Positions 11,160 through 21,003 of a DNA stretch of 64,000 nt are shown here, piece by piece. A program made the translations under genes and the position numbers. This DNA is from Microbacterium pseudoresistens (GTDB lineage Bacteria; Actinomycetota; Actinomycetes; Actinomycetales; Microbacteriaceae): NCBI RefSeq assembly GCF_013409745.1, contig NZ_JACCBH010000001.1:496001-560000 (forward strand). The letters run 5' to 3'. Numbering within the stretch: the first letter of the stretch is position 1; each line of letters starts with the position of its first letter. Under the pieces are notes generated by a model. That model saw only the letters and a list, made by a program, of their open reading frames with translations. It made no database searches and was not told the origin of the DNA.

Positions 11160-11230
11160 GTCGATCCGAGCCTAGGCGAGATGACGCGCGGAGACCGCGG
11201 GACGCGCGCGACGGCATCCGCAGACGCGAA

Positions 11231-11260
11231 GAGGACCCCGGGTCGAGACCCGGAGCCCTC
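11231..11260 (-). terminator. Hairpin between sucD and the PerM-like gene
   Basis: A near-perfect hairpin (GAGGACCCCGGGTC / GACCCGGAGCCCTC) sits 16 bases downstream of the sucD stop. On the minus strand it is followed by a short pyrimidine-rich run rather than a strong T tract. It is a likely terminator for sucCD. Confidence 0.65.
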
Positions 11261-11275
11261 TCGGCGAGCAGTGTG

Positions 11276-12211
<936 letters not shown>

Positions 12212-13378
12212 TCAGGCGTTGGCCAGCTCGGCGGCCTTGTCGGCGCCCTCGTCCATGGTGGCGGCGAGCGTGACGAGCGGGTGGGCGTAGTCGGCGAGGA
12301 TCGCGCGGCCCTCGTCGACGCGGTTGCCGTCGAGACGCACGACGAGCGGCTTGGATGCGGTGGCGCCGAGGGTCTCCAGGGCGCCCTTGATGCCGTTGGC
12401 GACGGCGTCGCAGGCGGTGATGCCGCCGAACACGTTGACGAACACGCTCTTCACCTGCGGGTCGCCGAGGATGACGTCCAGGCCGTTCGCCATGACCTCG
12501 GCGGATGCGCCGCCGCCGATGTCGAGGAAGTTGGCCGGCTTCACGCCGCCGTGGTTCTCGCCGGCGTAGGCGACGACGTCGAGCGTCGACATGACCAGGC
12601 CCGCGCCGTTTCCGATGATGCCGACCTCGCCGTCGAGCTTGACGTAGTTCAGGCCCGACTCCTTGGCCTTGGCCTCGAGCGGGTCGGCGGCATCCTTGTC
12701 CTCGAGCGCTTCGTGCTCGGGGTGGCGGATCTCGCTGGCGTTCTCGTCGAGGGTGACCTTGCCGTCGAGGGCGATGATCTCGCCCTCTTCGGTGCGCACG
12801 AGCGGGTTGACCTCGACGAGCGTGGCATCCTCGCCCTTGTAGACCTCGAAGAGCTTCACGAAGACATCGGAGACCTTCTCGACGAGGTCCTCCGGGAACT
12901 TCGCCGCGCGGGCGATCTCGACGGCCTTGGCCTTGTCGATGCCGGTGAGCGGGTCGACCTCGACGCGGGCGAGGGCCTCGGGCTTCTCGACCGCGAGCTG
13001 CTCGATCTCCATGCCGCCCTCGACGCTGCACAGCGAGAGGTAGGAGCGGTTGGCGCGATCCAGCAGCACGGAGAAGTAGAACTCCTCGGCGATGCGGGCA
13101 CCGGCGGCGACCATGACGCGCTGGACGACGTGGCCCTTGATGTCCAGGCCCAGGATGGCCTTGGCGGCCTCGTAGGCCTCATCCGGGGTCTTGGCGACCT
13201 TCACTCCGCCGGCCTTTCCGCGGCCGCCGGTCTTGACCTGCGCCTTGACGACCACGACGCCGCCGAGCTTCTCGGCGGCCGCCTTCACCTCCTCCGGGGT
13301 GTCGGCGACGATGCCGGCGAGCACCGGCACTCCGTACTTCTCGAATAGGTCTCGTGCCTGGTACTCGTACAGATCCAC
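12212..13378 (-). CDS. sucC: Succinate–CoA ligase (ADP-forming), beta subunit
   Basis: 388 residues from a GTG start ([20 protein letters not shown]). The N-terminal ATP-grasp domain carries [18 protein letters not shown], and the C-terminal CoA-ligase domain includes [13 protein letters not shown]. It binds nucleotide and succinate and partners with SucD. Upstream are a GGAGG-containing ribosome site and an inverted repeat that may bind a regulator. The divergent tetR gene begins 147 bases away. Confidence 0.97.
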   Translation of the reverse strand: MDLYEYQARDLFEKYGVPVLAGIVADTPEEVKAAAEKLGGVVVVKAQVKTGGRGKAGGVKVAKTPDEAYEAAKAILGLDIKGHVVQRVMVAAGARIAEEFYFSVLLDRANRSYLSLCSVEGGMEIEQLAVEKPEALARVEVDPLTGIDKAKAVEIARAAKFPEDLVEKVSDVFVKLFEVYKGEDATLVEVNPLVRTEEGEIIALDGKVTLDENASEIRHPEHEALEDKDAADPLEAKAKESGLNYVKLDGEVGIIGNGAGLVMSTLDVVAYAGENHGGVKPANFLDIGGGASAEVMANGLDVILGDPQVKSVFVNVFGGITACDAVANGIKGALETLGATASKPLVVRLDGNRVDEGRAILADYAHPLVTLAATMDEGADKAAELANA

Positions 13379-13414
13379 TGCGCGTCCTCCGCTGGGGTTG
13401 CCCGGAAAAGTCTC

Positions 13415-13432
13415 TCGATATCAAGATATCGA
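13415..13432. promoter_or_regulatory. Perfect inverted repeat upstream of sucC
   Basis: TCGATATC-AA-GATATCGA is an 18-base palindrome with a two-base centre, 37 bases upstream of the sucC start and AT-rich against a GC-rich background. Its position suits an operator over the promoter or transcription start. TCTTGATATC-like palindromes are typical of small dimeric repressors such as MarR-family proteins. The actual regulator is unknown. Confidence 0.5.
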
Positions 13433-13525
13433 CCAATCCCCCATCCTACTCCTCCGCCCTGACCGGTCCGTGCCAGCCCGGCGCCGCCGTTCTCGCCGGA
13501 GCGCGGGCTCCTCTAGGCTCCTGGT

Positions 13526-14197
13526 ATGAGCGAGAGCGCCGAGGCACCACCCACGCGCACCGCCGTCGTGGCGGCCGCGCTCGAGCTGTTCGCCGACCAG
13601 GGCTTCGGCGCGACCTCGGTCGAGCAGATCGCGAAGGCGGCGGGCATCTCCCGCTCGACTTTCTTCCGACAGTTCGGCGGCAAGGACGACGTGGTCTTCG
13701 CCGACCACGAGGAGATGCTCGACGAACTGCGCGCCTACCTCGATCGGACGCATGCCAATCCGTGGGCGGCGGTGTGCGAGGCGTCCCTCCTCGTCTTCCG
13801 TCGATTCGCCGCCGATCCCGAACTCGCGCGGCGGCGCTACCAGGTCGTGCGCCAGGAGCCCCCGCTGCGCGAGCGCGAGATCGTCACGGTGTTCCGCTAC
13901 GAGCGCCTCTTCGACGAGTACCTGCGGCGCGCGCTGCCCGGCCTGGATCCGCTGGCCGCCGTGAGCTTCGCGGCCGGCGTGGCCGCCGTGCACAACCACG
14001 TGCTGCGGCGCCTCCTGCGCGGCGCCCGCACGCCGGTCTCCGTGCTGCGGCACGCGCTGGACGACATGATGCGCCGCTTCGGTGTGCTGCCAGGGACGAC
14101 CGAGGACCACGACGCGGATGCCGTCGTCGTGGCCGTCTTCCCCCGCACGATGCCGATGGCCGAGATCACGCGACGACTGAGCGACGAGTTGACCTGA
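13526..14197 (+). CDS. TetR-family transcriptional regulator
   Basis: 223 residues. The N-terminal helix-turn-helix (about residues 10-56) includes FGATSVEQIAKAAGISRSTF followed by FRQFGGKDDVVF, a textbook TetR DNA-binding segment. The C-terminal ligand domain is Arg- and Leu-rich with no signature I can assign. It is divergent from sucC and lies 7 bases ahead of the FAD oxidoreductase on the same strand, the likely co-transcribed target. The palindrome in the shared upstream region could also belong to it. Confidence 0.9.
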   Translation: MSESAEAPPTRTAVVAAALELFADQGFGATSVEQIAKAAGISRSTFFRQFGGKDDVVFADHEEMLDELRAYLDRTHANPWAAVCEASLLVFRRFAADPELARRRYQVVRQEPPLREREIVTVFRYERLFDEYLRRALPGLDPLAAVSFAAGVAAVHNHVLRRLLRGARTPVSVLRHALDDMMRRFGVLPGTTEDHDADAVVVAVFPRTMPMAEITRRLSDELT

Positions 14198-14204
14198 CCA
14201 GTCG

Positions 14205-15683
14205 ATGTCCACCGGTTCGATGCCTCGACGATCCGCACGACGCGCCACCGTCATCGGCGGTGGTCCGAACGGGCTCGCCGCCGCGGTGTCACTGGCCAGG
14301 GCGGGGTACGCCGTACACGTGCTCGAGGCGGCGGCGGCCGTCGGCGGCGGCGTGCGCAGCGAGGAGGGGCCGCTGCCCGGGTTCGTCAGCGACGTCTGCT
14401 CGGCCGTGCATCCGGCCGCGTACGCGTCGCCGTTCTTCCGCGCGTTCGGACGCGATCGGATCGACTGGATCGTGCCCGAGGCCTCGTACGCGCATCCGCT
14501 CGACGGAGGGCGCTCGGCGATCGCCTGGCGCGACCTCGACCGCACCGCCGACGCGCTGGGCACCGATGCCCGCGCGTGGCGCGCCCTGCTGCGCCCGCTC
14601 ACCCGACGCATCGATGCCCTCGTGGAGACCACCGGATCCTCCCTGCTGCAGGTGCCACCGCATCCGGTCACCGCGTTGCGCTACGGGCTGCGGATGCTGG
14701 AGCAGGGCACGGCGATGTCGGCACGCACGTTCCGCGGCGAGGAGGCGGCGGCGCTGTTCGCCGGGGTCGCCGCGCACGCCAACGCCGCCCTCCCCTCGCC
14801 CGGTGCGGCGGCGGCGGGGCTGCTGCTGGCCGCACACGGACACGCCGGAGGGTGGGCGTATCCCCGCGGCGGTGCGCAGCGGATCGCGGATGCGCTCGTC
14901 GACGATCTGCGCGCACACGGCGGCACGATCGAGACGGATGCCGGGGTGGGCGACCTGTCGTCTCTCGACTGGGGCGATCCGGCACGCGGTGACGTGCTGG
15001 TGCTCGCCGGCTCTCCCCGCCTCGCCCTCACCCTGCGCGACGTGCCCGCGGCGTACGCCGGGGCGCTCCGCCGCTACCGCTACGGCGCGGCGGCGGCCAA
15101 GGTCGACTTCGCCCTCGACGGCCCGGTGCCGTGGGCGGACCCCGCCGTCGCGCTCGCGCCCACGGTGCACGTCGGCGGCACCCGCGACGAGATCCGCGCG
15201 AGCGAGAACGCCGTCGCTCAGGGGCGGGTGAGCGCGGCGCCGTACGTGCTCGTCGTGCAGCCGTCGGTGCTCGACGCGACGCGCGCACCGGAGGGGAAGC
15301 ACGTGCTGTGGTCGTACATCCATGTGCCGGCGAACTCCGACCTCGACGCCACCGAGCTCATCACCCGGCAGATCGCGCGCTTCGCGCCCGGCTTCCGCGA
15401 CCGCATCCTCGCCTCCCGGGCCGTCGCCGCGCGCGACCGGGTGCGGACGAACCCGGCCGAGATCGGCGGCGACATCTTCGGCGGCGCGTTCACGATCGTC
15501 CAGGCGCTGCGCCGCCCCGTCGTCGCGCGCTCGCCATGGCGCACCCCGATGCCCGGGGTGTACCTCGCCTCGGCATCCACGCCGCCCGGCCCCGGCGTCA
15601 ACGGCATGGCGGGCTGGCACGCCGCCCGCACCGTGCTCGCCGACGCCGGAGAGCGAGTGAGCCTGGCCGATCTCTTCGGCTGA
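14205..15683 (+). CDS. FAD-dependent oxidoreductase, phytoene-desaturase-like
   Basis: 492 residues. The N-terminal dinucleotide-binding motif is TVIGGGPNGLAAAVSLARAG followed by a VLEAAAAVGGG strand. The C-terminus has the FAD-binding segment YLASASTPPGPGVNGMAGWH, typical of the phytoene dehydrogenase/NAD(P)-FAD oxidoreductase superfamily. The substrate is unknown; no carotenoid genes lie nearby, so a carotenoid role is not supported. The start could also be the second ATG at 14220, and neither has a clear ribosome site. It probably forms an operon with the preceding tetR. Confidence 0.85.
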   Translation: MSTGSMPRRSARRATVIGGGPNGLAAAVSLARAGYAVHVLEAAAAVGGGVRSEEGPLPGFVSDVCSAVHPAAYASPFFRAFGRDRIDWIVPEASYAHPLDGGRSAIAWRDLDRTADALGTDARAWRALLRPLTRRIDALVETTGSSLLQVPPHPVTALRYGLRMLEQGTAMSARTFRGEEAAALFAGVAAHANAALPSPGAAAAGLLLAAHGHAGGWAYPRGGAQRIADALVDDLRAHGGTIETDAGVGDLSSLDWGDPARGDVLVLAGSPRLALTLRDVPAAYAGALRRYRYGAAAAKVDFALDGPVPWADPAVALAPTVHVGGTRDEIRASENAVAQGRVSAAPYVLVVQPSVLDATRAPEGKHVLWSYIHVPANSDLDATELITRQIARFAPGFRDRILASRAVAARDRVRTNPAEIGGDIFGGAFTIVQALRRPVVARSPWRTPMPGVYLASASTPPGPGVNGMAGWHAARTVLADAGERVSLADLFG

Positions 15684-15714
15684 CAGCGTCGGTCGCGGCG
15701 GGCAGGATGGGGGC

Positions 15715-16758
15715 ATGCGCTACGAGATCCCCGCACCGATGCTCGCCAAGGCTGTCTCGACCGTCCCCGATCCCGACAAGACGCCCGGCGGTCTGCTGTA
15801 CGAGCCGAAATGGGACGGCTTCCGCGGGCTCATCGCCTGGGACGGCGAGGAGGTCGAGATCGGCTCCCGCGGCGCCAAGCCGCTCACCCGGTACTTCCCG
15901 GAGCTCGTCGAGGCGCTGCCGCGTATCCTGCCCGGGCCTTGCCTGCTCGACGGCGAGATCGTCGTCGCCACGGGCCGCTCCGGCGCCCAGCGGCTCGACT
16001 GGGAAGCGCTGAGCCAGCGCATCCACCCCGCCGAATCCCGCGTGCAGAAGCTCGCCGTGGAGACGCCGGCGATGTTCATCGCGTTCGATCTGCTGGCCCT
16101 GGGCGACGAGGATCTGCGCACTCGCCCCTTCGGCAAGCGTCGCGCCCGGCTCGAAGATCTGCTCGAAGACGTCGAGCCCCCGGTGCACCTGACCCGGGCG
16201 ACCGACGATCCCTCCCTCGCCGCCCGCTGGCTCGCCGAGTTCGAGGGCGCGGGCCTCGACGGAGTCGTCGCCAAGCCCCTCGCGGATGCGTACGCCCCGG
16301 GCAAGCGCGCGCTGTTCAAGATCAAGCACGCCCGCACCGCCGATGTCGTCGCGCTCGGCTACCGGGTGCACAAGAGCGGCTCCGGCGTCGGCTCTCTCCT
16401 GGTCGGCCTGTACGACACGGATGGCACGTTGCATCAGGTGGGAGGCGTCTCGGCGTGGAGCAACGCACGGCGGCAGGAGCTCGTCGACGAGCTGGCTCCG
16501 CTCGTCGAGCGCGACGAGGAGGGCGAGGTCGTGCGCGGCGAGGGTGAGCGCTCGCGGTTCGCCGGCACGAAGGATGTCTCTTTCGTGCGACTGCGCCCCG
16601 AGCGGGTGCTCGAGGTGCGCTACGACCAGCTCGAGGGCCGGCGCTTCCGGCACACCGTGCAGTTCGAGCGCTGGCGGCCGGATCGAGAACCGCGCTCGTG
16701 CACGTACAGCCAATTGGATGCCGTGGCCGACTACGACCTCGCCGACGTGCTCGCGTAG
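15715..16758 (+). CDS. ligC: ATP-dependent DNA ligase, LigC type
   Basis: 347 residues. Nucleotidyltransferase motif I is LYEPKWDGFRG, with the Lys that takes AMP near residue 27. Motif III is FIAFDLLAL, motif IV LDGVVAKP and motif V LFKIKHARTA, followed by an OB-fold domain. The length and absence of other domains fit the stand-alone LigC ligases of actinobacteria rather than replicative LigA. It seals nicks using ATP. The gene is convergent with the polymerase/primase gene and their stops are 20 bases apart. No ku gene is visible, so a role in end joining is only inferred. Confidence 0.92.
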   Translation: MRYEIPAPMLAKAVSTVPDPDKTPGGLLYEPKWDGFRGLIAWDGEEVEIGSRGAKPLTRYFPELVEALPRILPGPCLLDGEIVVATGRSGAQRLDWEALSQRIHPAESRVQKLAVETPAMFIAFDLLALGDEDLRTRPFGKRRARLEDLLEDVEPPVHLTRATDDPSLAARWLAEFEGAGLDGVVAKPLADAYAPGKRALFKIKHARTADVVALGYRVHKSGSGVGSLLVGLYDTDGTLHQVGGVSAWSNARRQELVDELAPLVERDEEGEVVRGEGERSRFAGTKDVSFVRLRPERVLEVRYDQLEGRRFRHTVQFERWRPDREPRSCTYSQLDAVADYDLADVLA

Positions 16759-16778
16759 GTGCCCGGCCAGGCGTGGCG

Positions 16779-17840
16779 TCACTCCGCGATGCGGTTGCCC
16801 TCGGCGTCCCAATTCTCCGCGACGCGCTTACTCGGCTGCACACGCGGCGGCTCGCCGGGCATCTTCGGGAACTCGGGCGGAAAGGGCAGTTCGCCCAGGC
16901 CCTTCTCGACATCGCGCTCCCACCACTCCAGCAGGGTGTCGATCCGCCCGGGCGACTCCTGCATCCGCGCCCACGGGTCGCCCGTGTCGGCCAGCCGCTG
17001 CGGCACGGTGCGCACCGTGAAACGGGTCGGATCGAGGTCGTCGAGCTCGTCCCACTCGACCGGCGTGGACACGGCGGCGTGCGGAAGAGCGCGCGGGCTG
17101 TACGCGCCGGCCATCGTGCGGTCACGGTTCGCCTGGTTGTAGTCGACGAAGATGCGCTCGCCGCGCTCCTCCTTCCACCAGTTCGTCGTGACGCGGTCGG
17201 GCATCCGTCGCTCCAGCTCGCGCCCCGCGGCGATGACGGCATGCCGCACGACGAGGAACTCGTGCTCGGGCACGATCGGGCAGAACACGTGCAGGCCGCG
17301 GTTGCCGCTCGTCTTCACGAACGGCTCCAACCCCGCCTCGCGGAGCACCGCGCGAAGCTCGTGCGCCGCGGCGACCGCTTCCTGGATGCCGGTGCCCGGC
17401 TGCGGGTCGAGATCGATGCGCAGCTCGACCGGATCGTCGGTGTCGGCCGCGAGCGAGGCCCACGGGTGGAAGACGACGGTGTTCATCTGCACGGCCCAGA
17501 CGATCGCGGCGGGCTCGGTCAGCACGAGCTGCGGATGACTGCGACCGCTGTTGTACGTGACCTCGACGCTCTCGACGAAATCCGGCGTGCCCTTGGGCGG
17601 GTTCTTCGAGAAGAACGACTCCCCGCCGATCCCGACGCGGAAGCGCTCCAGCGAGACGGGGCGGTCACCGTTCGCGGCGAGGAAGGGCCCTGCGACCGCC
17701 TGCACGTACTCGGCGAGCTCTGCCTTCGTGATCGGCCCGCCCTCGGCATCCGGCCACACCGCGCGGTTCGGACTGGACAGGTCGACGCGGCGATCGCCGT
17801 CGGGGCCTGCGACGGTCAGCGTGACGCGCTCGGATGCCAT
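16779..17840 (-). CDS. LigD-type polymerase/primase (archaeo-eukaryotic primase family)
   Basis: 353 residues with the motifs of the LigD polymerase domain: the metal-binding acidic pair in RIDLDPQPG (~140), the SGNRGLHVF segment that contacts the nucleotide (~175), and VDYNQANRDRT later on. It is stand-alone, like the PolD1/PolD2 (Prim-PolC-like) proteins of mycobacteria, with no ligase or nuclease domain attached. These enzymes fill gaps and extend ends with a preference for ribonucleotides. Its convergence with ligC suggests a gap-filling and sealing pair. The last residues (SKRVAENWDAEGNRIAE) are a charged tail. Confidence 0.9.
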   Translation of the reverse strand: MASERVTLTVAGPDGDRRVDLSSPNRAVWPDAEGGPITKAELAEYVQAVAGPFLAANGDRPVSLERFRVGIGGESFFSKNPPKGTPDFVESVEVTYNSGRSHPQLVLTEPAAIVWAVQMNTVVFHPWASLAADTDDPVELRIDLDPQPGTGIQEAVAAAHELRAVLREAGLEPFVKTSGNRGLHVFCPIVPEHEFLVVRHAVIAAGRELERRMPDRVTTNWWKEERGERIFVDYNQANRDRTMAGAYSPRALPHAAVSTPVEWDELDDLDPTRFTVRTVPQRLADTGDPWARMQESPGRIDTLLEWWERDVEKGLGELPFPPEFPKMPGEPPRVQPSKRVAENWDAEGNRIAE

Positions 17841-17905
17841 GACTCGACCCTAGGCGTCGCCGGGGACACAGACCAGGGGCTGGGCACAAGCACACCGCCC
17901 GAGCG

Positions 17906-18796
17906 TCACCGCTCCAGCACGCGTTCGGCCTCCGCGGCCACGGCGGCGGTCACCGCATCCAGCAGCTCGGAGCGCAGATCCCACCTCTGCCAATGCAGCG
18001 GCACCCTGGCCGGCCGCCCGCCGAGGGGCACGAGGTCGTCGCCGTCGGCATCCACGACGCGCTGCAACGCCGGGAGCATGCCCCAGCCCATGCCGAGCCG
18101 CACGGCTTCGGCGAAGTCCGCGGAGCCGGGAACGTAGTGGCGCGGGACGCCGAGAGGATCCACGCCCTGCCCGCGCAGCCAGTCCTGCTGGAGCGCGTCG
18201 CGGCGATCGAAATCGATGAAGGGCGCATGCGCCAGCGCCTCGCGCGTCACACCCTCGGGGAACCAGTGCTCCACGAAGGCCTGCGTGGCCACGGCCTCGT
18301 ACACGAGCACGCCGAGCGGGCGCACGACACACCCGGCGACGGGCTCGGCCTGCGACGTCACCGCCGCCATCACCACGCCGCTCTCGAGCAGCCGGGCGGT
18401 GTAGCTCTGATCTTCGCGATGCAGCTCCGCGTCGACGCCGTGCGTGCGGGAGAGCTCGGCCAACGGAGGCAGGAACCACGTCGCCATCGAGTCGGCGTTC
18501 ACCGCGAGCGGGATGCGCAGGCGCGCGCCCTCGTCGGCGGCCACGCCGAGCCGAGCCGCGGCGTCGTGCTGCAGCAGGCGCAGCTGCCGCGCCATGCGCG
18601 CCACGGCTTCGCCGGCGGGCGTCGATGTCGCGGGCCGACCGCGCACGACGAGCACGCGCCCGAGCTGCTGCTCGAGCTGCTTGACCCGCTGACTGACCGC
18701 CGAGGGGGTGATGTGCAGCACGCGTGCGGCCGCATCCATGCTTCCCTCGTCGAGGATCACGGCGACGGTCTCGGCCAGTTCGGGATCGATCCGCAT
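17906..18796 (-). CDS. lysG: LysR-family regulator of lysine/arginine export (ArgP/LysG)
   Basis: 296 residues from ATG 18796. The helix-turn-helix (about 5-60) includes VAVILDEGSMDAAARVLHIT and PSAVSQRVKQLEQQLGRVL, and a periplasmic-binding-like effector domain follows. It is divergent from a LysE exporter with an 83-base gap, which is the lysG-lysE arrangement of Corynebacterium. There LysG senses high Lys, Arg or His and switches on lysE. An alternative upstream start (MLHKQCFTYPGR) would run into the control region and is less likely. Confidence 0.9.
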   Translation of the reverse strand: MRIDPELAETVAVILDEGSMDAAARVLHITPSAVSQRVKQLEQQLGRVLVVRGRPATSTPAGEAVARMARQLRLLQHDAAARLGVAADEGARLRIPLAVNADSMATWFLPPLAELSRTHGVDAELHREDQSYTARLLESGVVMAAVTSQAEPVAGCVVRPLGVLVYEAVATQAFVEHWFPEGVTREALAHAPFIDFDRRDALQQDWLRGQGVDPLGVPRHYVPGSADFAEAVRLGMGWGMLPALQRVVDADGDDLVPLGGRPARVPLHWQRWDLRSELLDAVTAAVAAEAERVLER

Positions 18797-18879
18797 GCGT
18801 CCAGGATAGGTGAAGCACTGCTTATGCAGCATCAGAAGACTTCGCTGCAGCTTCAGGACGACCGCTCTAGCGTGGAGAC
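18797..18879. promoter_or_regulatory. Shared control region of lysG and lysE
   Basis: These 83 bases separate the two divergent starts. They hold a partly palindromic, relatively AT-rich segment (GAAGCACTGCTTATGCAGCA, 18823-18842) of the kind LysR proteins bind (T-N11-A type). The exact box was not defined. Confidence 0.5.
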
Positions 18880-19542
18880 GTGACCAGCATGCTCTCCGGC
18901 CTCGCCCTCGGCCTCTCCCTCATCGTCGCCATCGGCGCGCAGAACGTCTTCGTGCTGCGGCAGGGACTGCGCCGCGAGCACGTGCTGCCGATCGTTCTCG
19001 TGTGCGCGCTGTCCGATGCGATCCTCATCTGCGTCGGCGTCGCGGGACTCGGCTTCCTCGTCGAGCGCGCGCCGTGGCTGCTCGTCGTCGCCCGCTGGGC
19101 CGGTGCCGCGTTCCTGATCGCGTATGGGTTGCTGGCCGCCCGCCGCGCATGGCGACCGAGCGGGGATGCGCTCCACGCCGATCCGCACGGGCAGGCCGAC
19201 GCCGCACCGCCGACGGCGGGCGGAGCAACGACGACGGCGGCCCGCACGAGGCTGGCGCCGACCCTGCTCACCGTGCTCGCGCTGACCTGGCTCAACCCGC
19301 ACGTCTACCTCGACACGGTGCTCACCCTGGGATCCATCGCCGCCACCCACGGCGCCGCGCGCTGGGTCTTCGCCGCCGGCGCGATCCTCGCCAGCATCGC
19401 CTGGTTCTCGGCCCTCGGCTTCGGCGCCCGCTACCTGGGTCGGTGGCTGAGGACCCCGCGCTCCTGGCGCATCCTCGACGCGGGGATCGCGGTGGTAATG
19501 GTCGGGCTCGGCATCAGCCTGGTCCTGCCCGTGCTGGCCTGA
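18880..19542 (+). CDS. lysE: LysE-family amino-acid exporter
   Basis: 220 residues, GTG start. Five or six membrane segments begin with GLALGLSLIVAIGAQNVFVL, the conserved LysE/ArgO first helix (the GAQNxFV motif). A hydrophilic loop (~100-125) separates the halves, and LTWLNPHVYLDT is the second family signature. It exports basic amino acids (lysine, arginine) when they accumulate, for example during growth on peptides. Regulation by the divergent LysG is expected. Confidence 0.93.
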   Translation: MTSMLSGLALGLSLIVAIGAQNVFVLRQGLRREHVLPIVLVCALSDAILICVGVAGLGFLVERAPWLLVVARWAGAAFLIAYGLLAARRAWRPSGDALHADPHGQADAAPPTAGGATTTAARTRLAPTLLTVLALTWLNPHVYLDTVLTLGSIAATHGAARWVFAAGAILASIAWFSALGFGARYLGRWLRTPRSWRILDAGIAVVMVGLGISLVLPVLA

Positions 19543-19554
19543 TTCAACGCGAAA

Positions 19555-19570
19555 ACTGGAGCATACCAGT
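19555..19570. promoter_or_regulatory. DasR/NagR-like operator, site 1
   Basis: ACTGGAGCATACCAGT has perfect five-base arms (ACTGG/CCAGT). It resembles the dre consensus ACTGGTCTAGACCAGT bound by DasR/NagR (GntR/HutC family) at amino-sugar genes. It lies about 100 bases upstream of the operon start, within 15 bases of the lysE stop. Confidence 0.65.
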
Positions 19571-19642
19571 CGATCACGATTCAGTAACGACCCGATGGAG
19601 TCATTGACGGTCGCCGCACGGAATGTCAGCATCGTCGTCACT

Positions 19643-19658
19643 ACTGGTACTAACCACT
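19643..19658. promoter_or_regulatory. DasR/NagR-like operator, site 2
   Basis: ACTGGTACTAACCACT matches the dre-type consensus in 12 of 16 positions, with arms TGGT/ACCA. It ends 10 bases before the first gene of the sugar operon, next to its ribosome site. The GntR/HutC protein encoded four genes down is the obvious candidate to bind both sites. Confidence 0.7.
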
Positions 19659-19668
19659 TGGAGATGAG

Positions 19669-21003
19669 ATGCGCAGCTCGCGAGCAATCGCAATCGGTGC
19701 GGCCTTCCTGACAGCGGTGTCGTTGGCTGGCTGCTCCGCGTCCGGCGGAGGCGACGACGCCAACGCCGACGGCACGGAGACCATCAAGATGGTCGCGTGG
19801 CCCGGGCCCGAGGGCGATGCGATGGCGAAGGTCATCGACGCCTACAACGACGGCCAGGGGAAGAAGGACAAGATCCATGTCGAGCTCGTCCTGCTCTCGC
19901 GCCAGGACACGTTCTCGAAGGAGACCGCCCTGATGGCGTCGAAGGACGGCGACCTCGACATCTACTGGACCGCGTCGTACAACGTCGGCCAGTTCTCGGG
20001 CTCCCTCGAGCCGCTGGAAGGGATCGACACCTCGAACTACTTCCCCGTGGCCGTGGACGGCCTCACCTACAAGGACGAGCTCTATGCCCTTCCGCTCGAC
20101 GTGAGCAACCACTTCCTGCTCTACCGCACCGATCTGATCGACACACTCCTGAACGATCCCGCCGCGGCGGCGACGTACTCGGCGCTCGCCCAGGACATCC
20201 TCGGCGAAGCCCGCCAGCCCGTGCCGGCCGATCAGTGGGACCTCGATGACTTCCAGGTGATGGCGGCCTACTTCTCGACGTCGGCCAACCCGGCCTCGCC
20301 GACGCAGTACGGCACGATCCTGCAGGCCAAGAACCTCTTGTACAACACGATGATCTGGAACGACGTGCTCTGGGGGCTCGGCGGCTCCTGGACGGATGAC
20401 GACGGCAAGGCCGCCATCGACACCGCCGAGGGCAAGGCCGCGGTGCAGCTGTACGCCGACATCTACAAGAACGGATGGACCTCGCCGGACAGCGCGCAAG
20501 CCGAGTTCCCGGAGACCCAAGCTGCGCTCCAGTCGGGCAATGTGGCGTTCGCGATCCAGTGGTCGGCGGCCTTTGCCGCGCTCAACGACCCCGAGCAGTC
20601 GCCGGACATCGCCGGGAAGATCGGGATCGCGCCGGTGCCCGGCGGCCAGACCCACGTGCACGCGCTGTCGCTGTCGCTGAACAAGTACGGCGACAGCCAG
20701 GATGCCGCCAAGACGGTGCTCTCCTACCTCGCGACCACGGACGCCATGACCGCGTACGCGCAGGCCGGCGGCATCCCCGCGATGCCCGAGGTGCTCAAGG
20801 CGAACGTCGACCTCAACCCCGCCTTCAACGAGGTCGCGACGAGCATCGCCGACTACGGCTACGCCGAGCCTGTCTTCCCGAAGACCTTCCAGGCGTACAG
20901 CAAGCTCGCCGAGGACCTCAGCGGCGCCTGGGTGGGACAAACGTCGGTCGACGACGCGGTCGAGACGGCCAACGCGAACCTGCAGGAGCTGCTCGACCAA
21001 TGA
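19669..21003 (+). CDS. Sugar ABC transporter substrate-binding lipoprotein
   Basis: 444 residues. A lipoprotein signal peptide (MRSSRAIAIGAAFLTAVSLA then GC) has the lipobox LAGC, with Cys near residue 23 as the lipidated residue. The mature part begins with a Ser/Gly/Asp-rich linker and reads as a family-1 extracellular solute-binding protein (IKMVAWPGPEGDAMAKVIDA onward). It captures the sugar outside the membrane. It is the first gene of the operon, has ribosome site GGAG, and its stop overlaps the next ATG. Context (NanE, ROK kinase) suggests an N-acetylated amino sugar such as ManNAc; direct specificity is not visible. Confidence 0.92.
   Translation: MRSSRAIAIGAAFLTAVSLAGCSASGGGDDANADGTETIKMVAWPGPEGDAMAKVIDAYNDGQGKKDKIHVELVLLSRQDTFSKETALMASKDGDLDIYWTASYNVGQFSGSLEPLEGIDTSNYFPVAVDGLTYKDELYALPLDVSNHFLLYRTDLIDTLLNDPAAAATYSALAQDILGEARQPVPADQWDLDDFQVMAAYFSTSANPASPTQYGTILQAKNLLYNTMIWNDVLWGLGGSWTDDDGKAAIDTAEGKAAVQLYADIYKNGWTSPDSAQAEFPETQAALQSGNVAFAIQWSAAFAALNDPEQSPDIAGKIGIAPVPGGQTHVHALSLSLNKYGDSQDAAKTVLSYLATTDAMTAYAQAGGIPAMPEVLKANVDLNPAFNEVATSIADYGYAEPVFPKTFQAYSKLAEDLSGAWVGQTSVDDAVETANANLQELLDQ

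Noticed and set aside
14205..15683. Carotenoid phytoene desaturase
   Set aside because: Shares the fold but there are no crtB/crtE-type neighbours; only the superfamily is supported.
15715..17840. Complete NHEJ operon
   Set aside because: No ku gene is seen and the ligase and polymerase are convergent, not co-transcribed.
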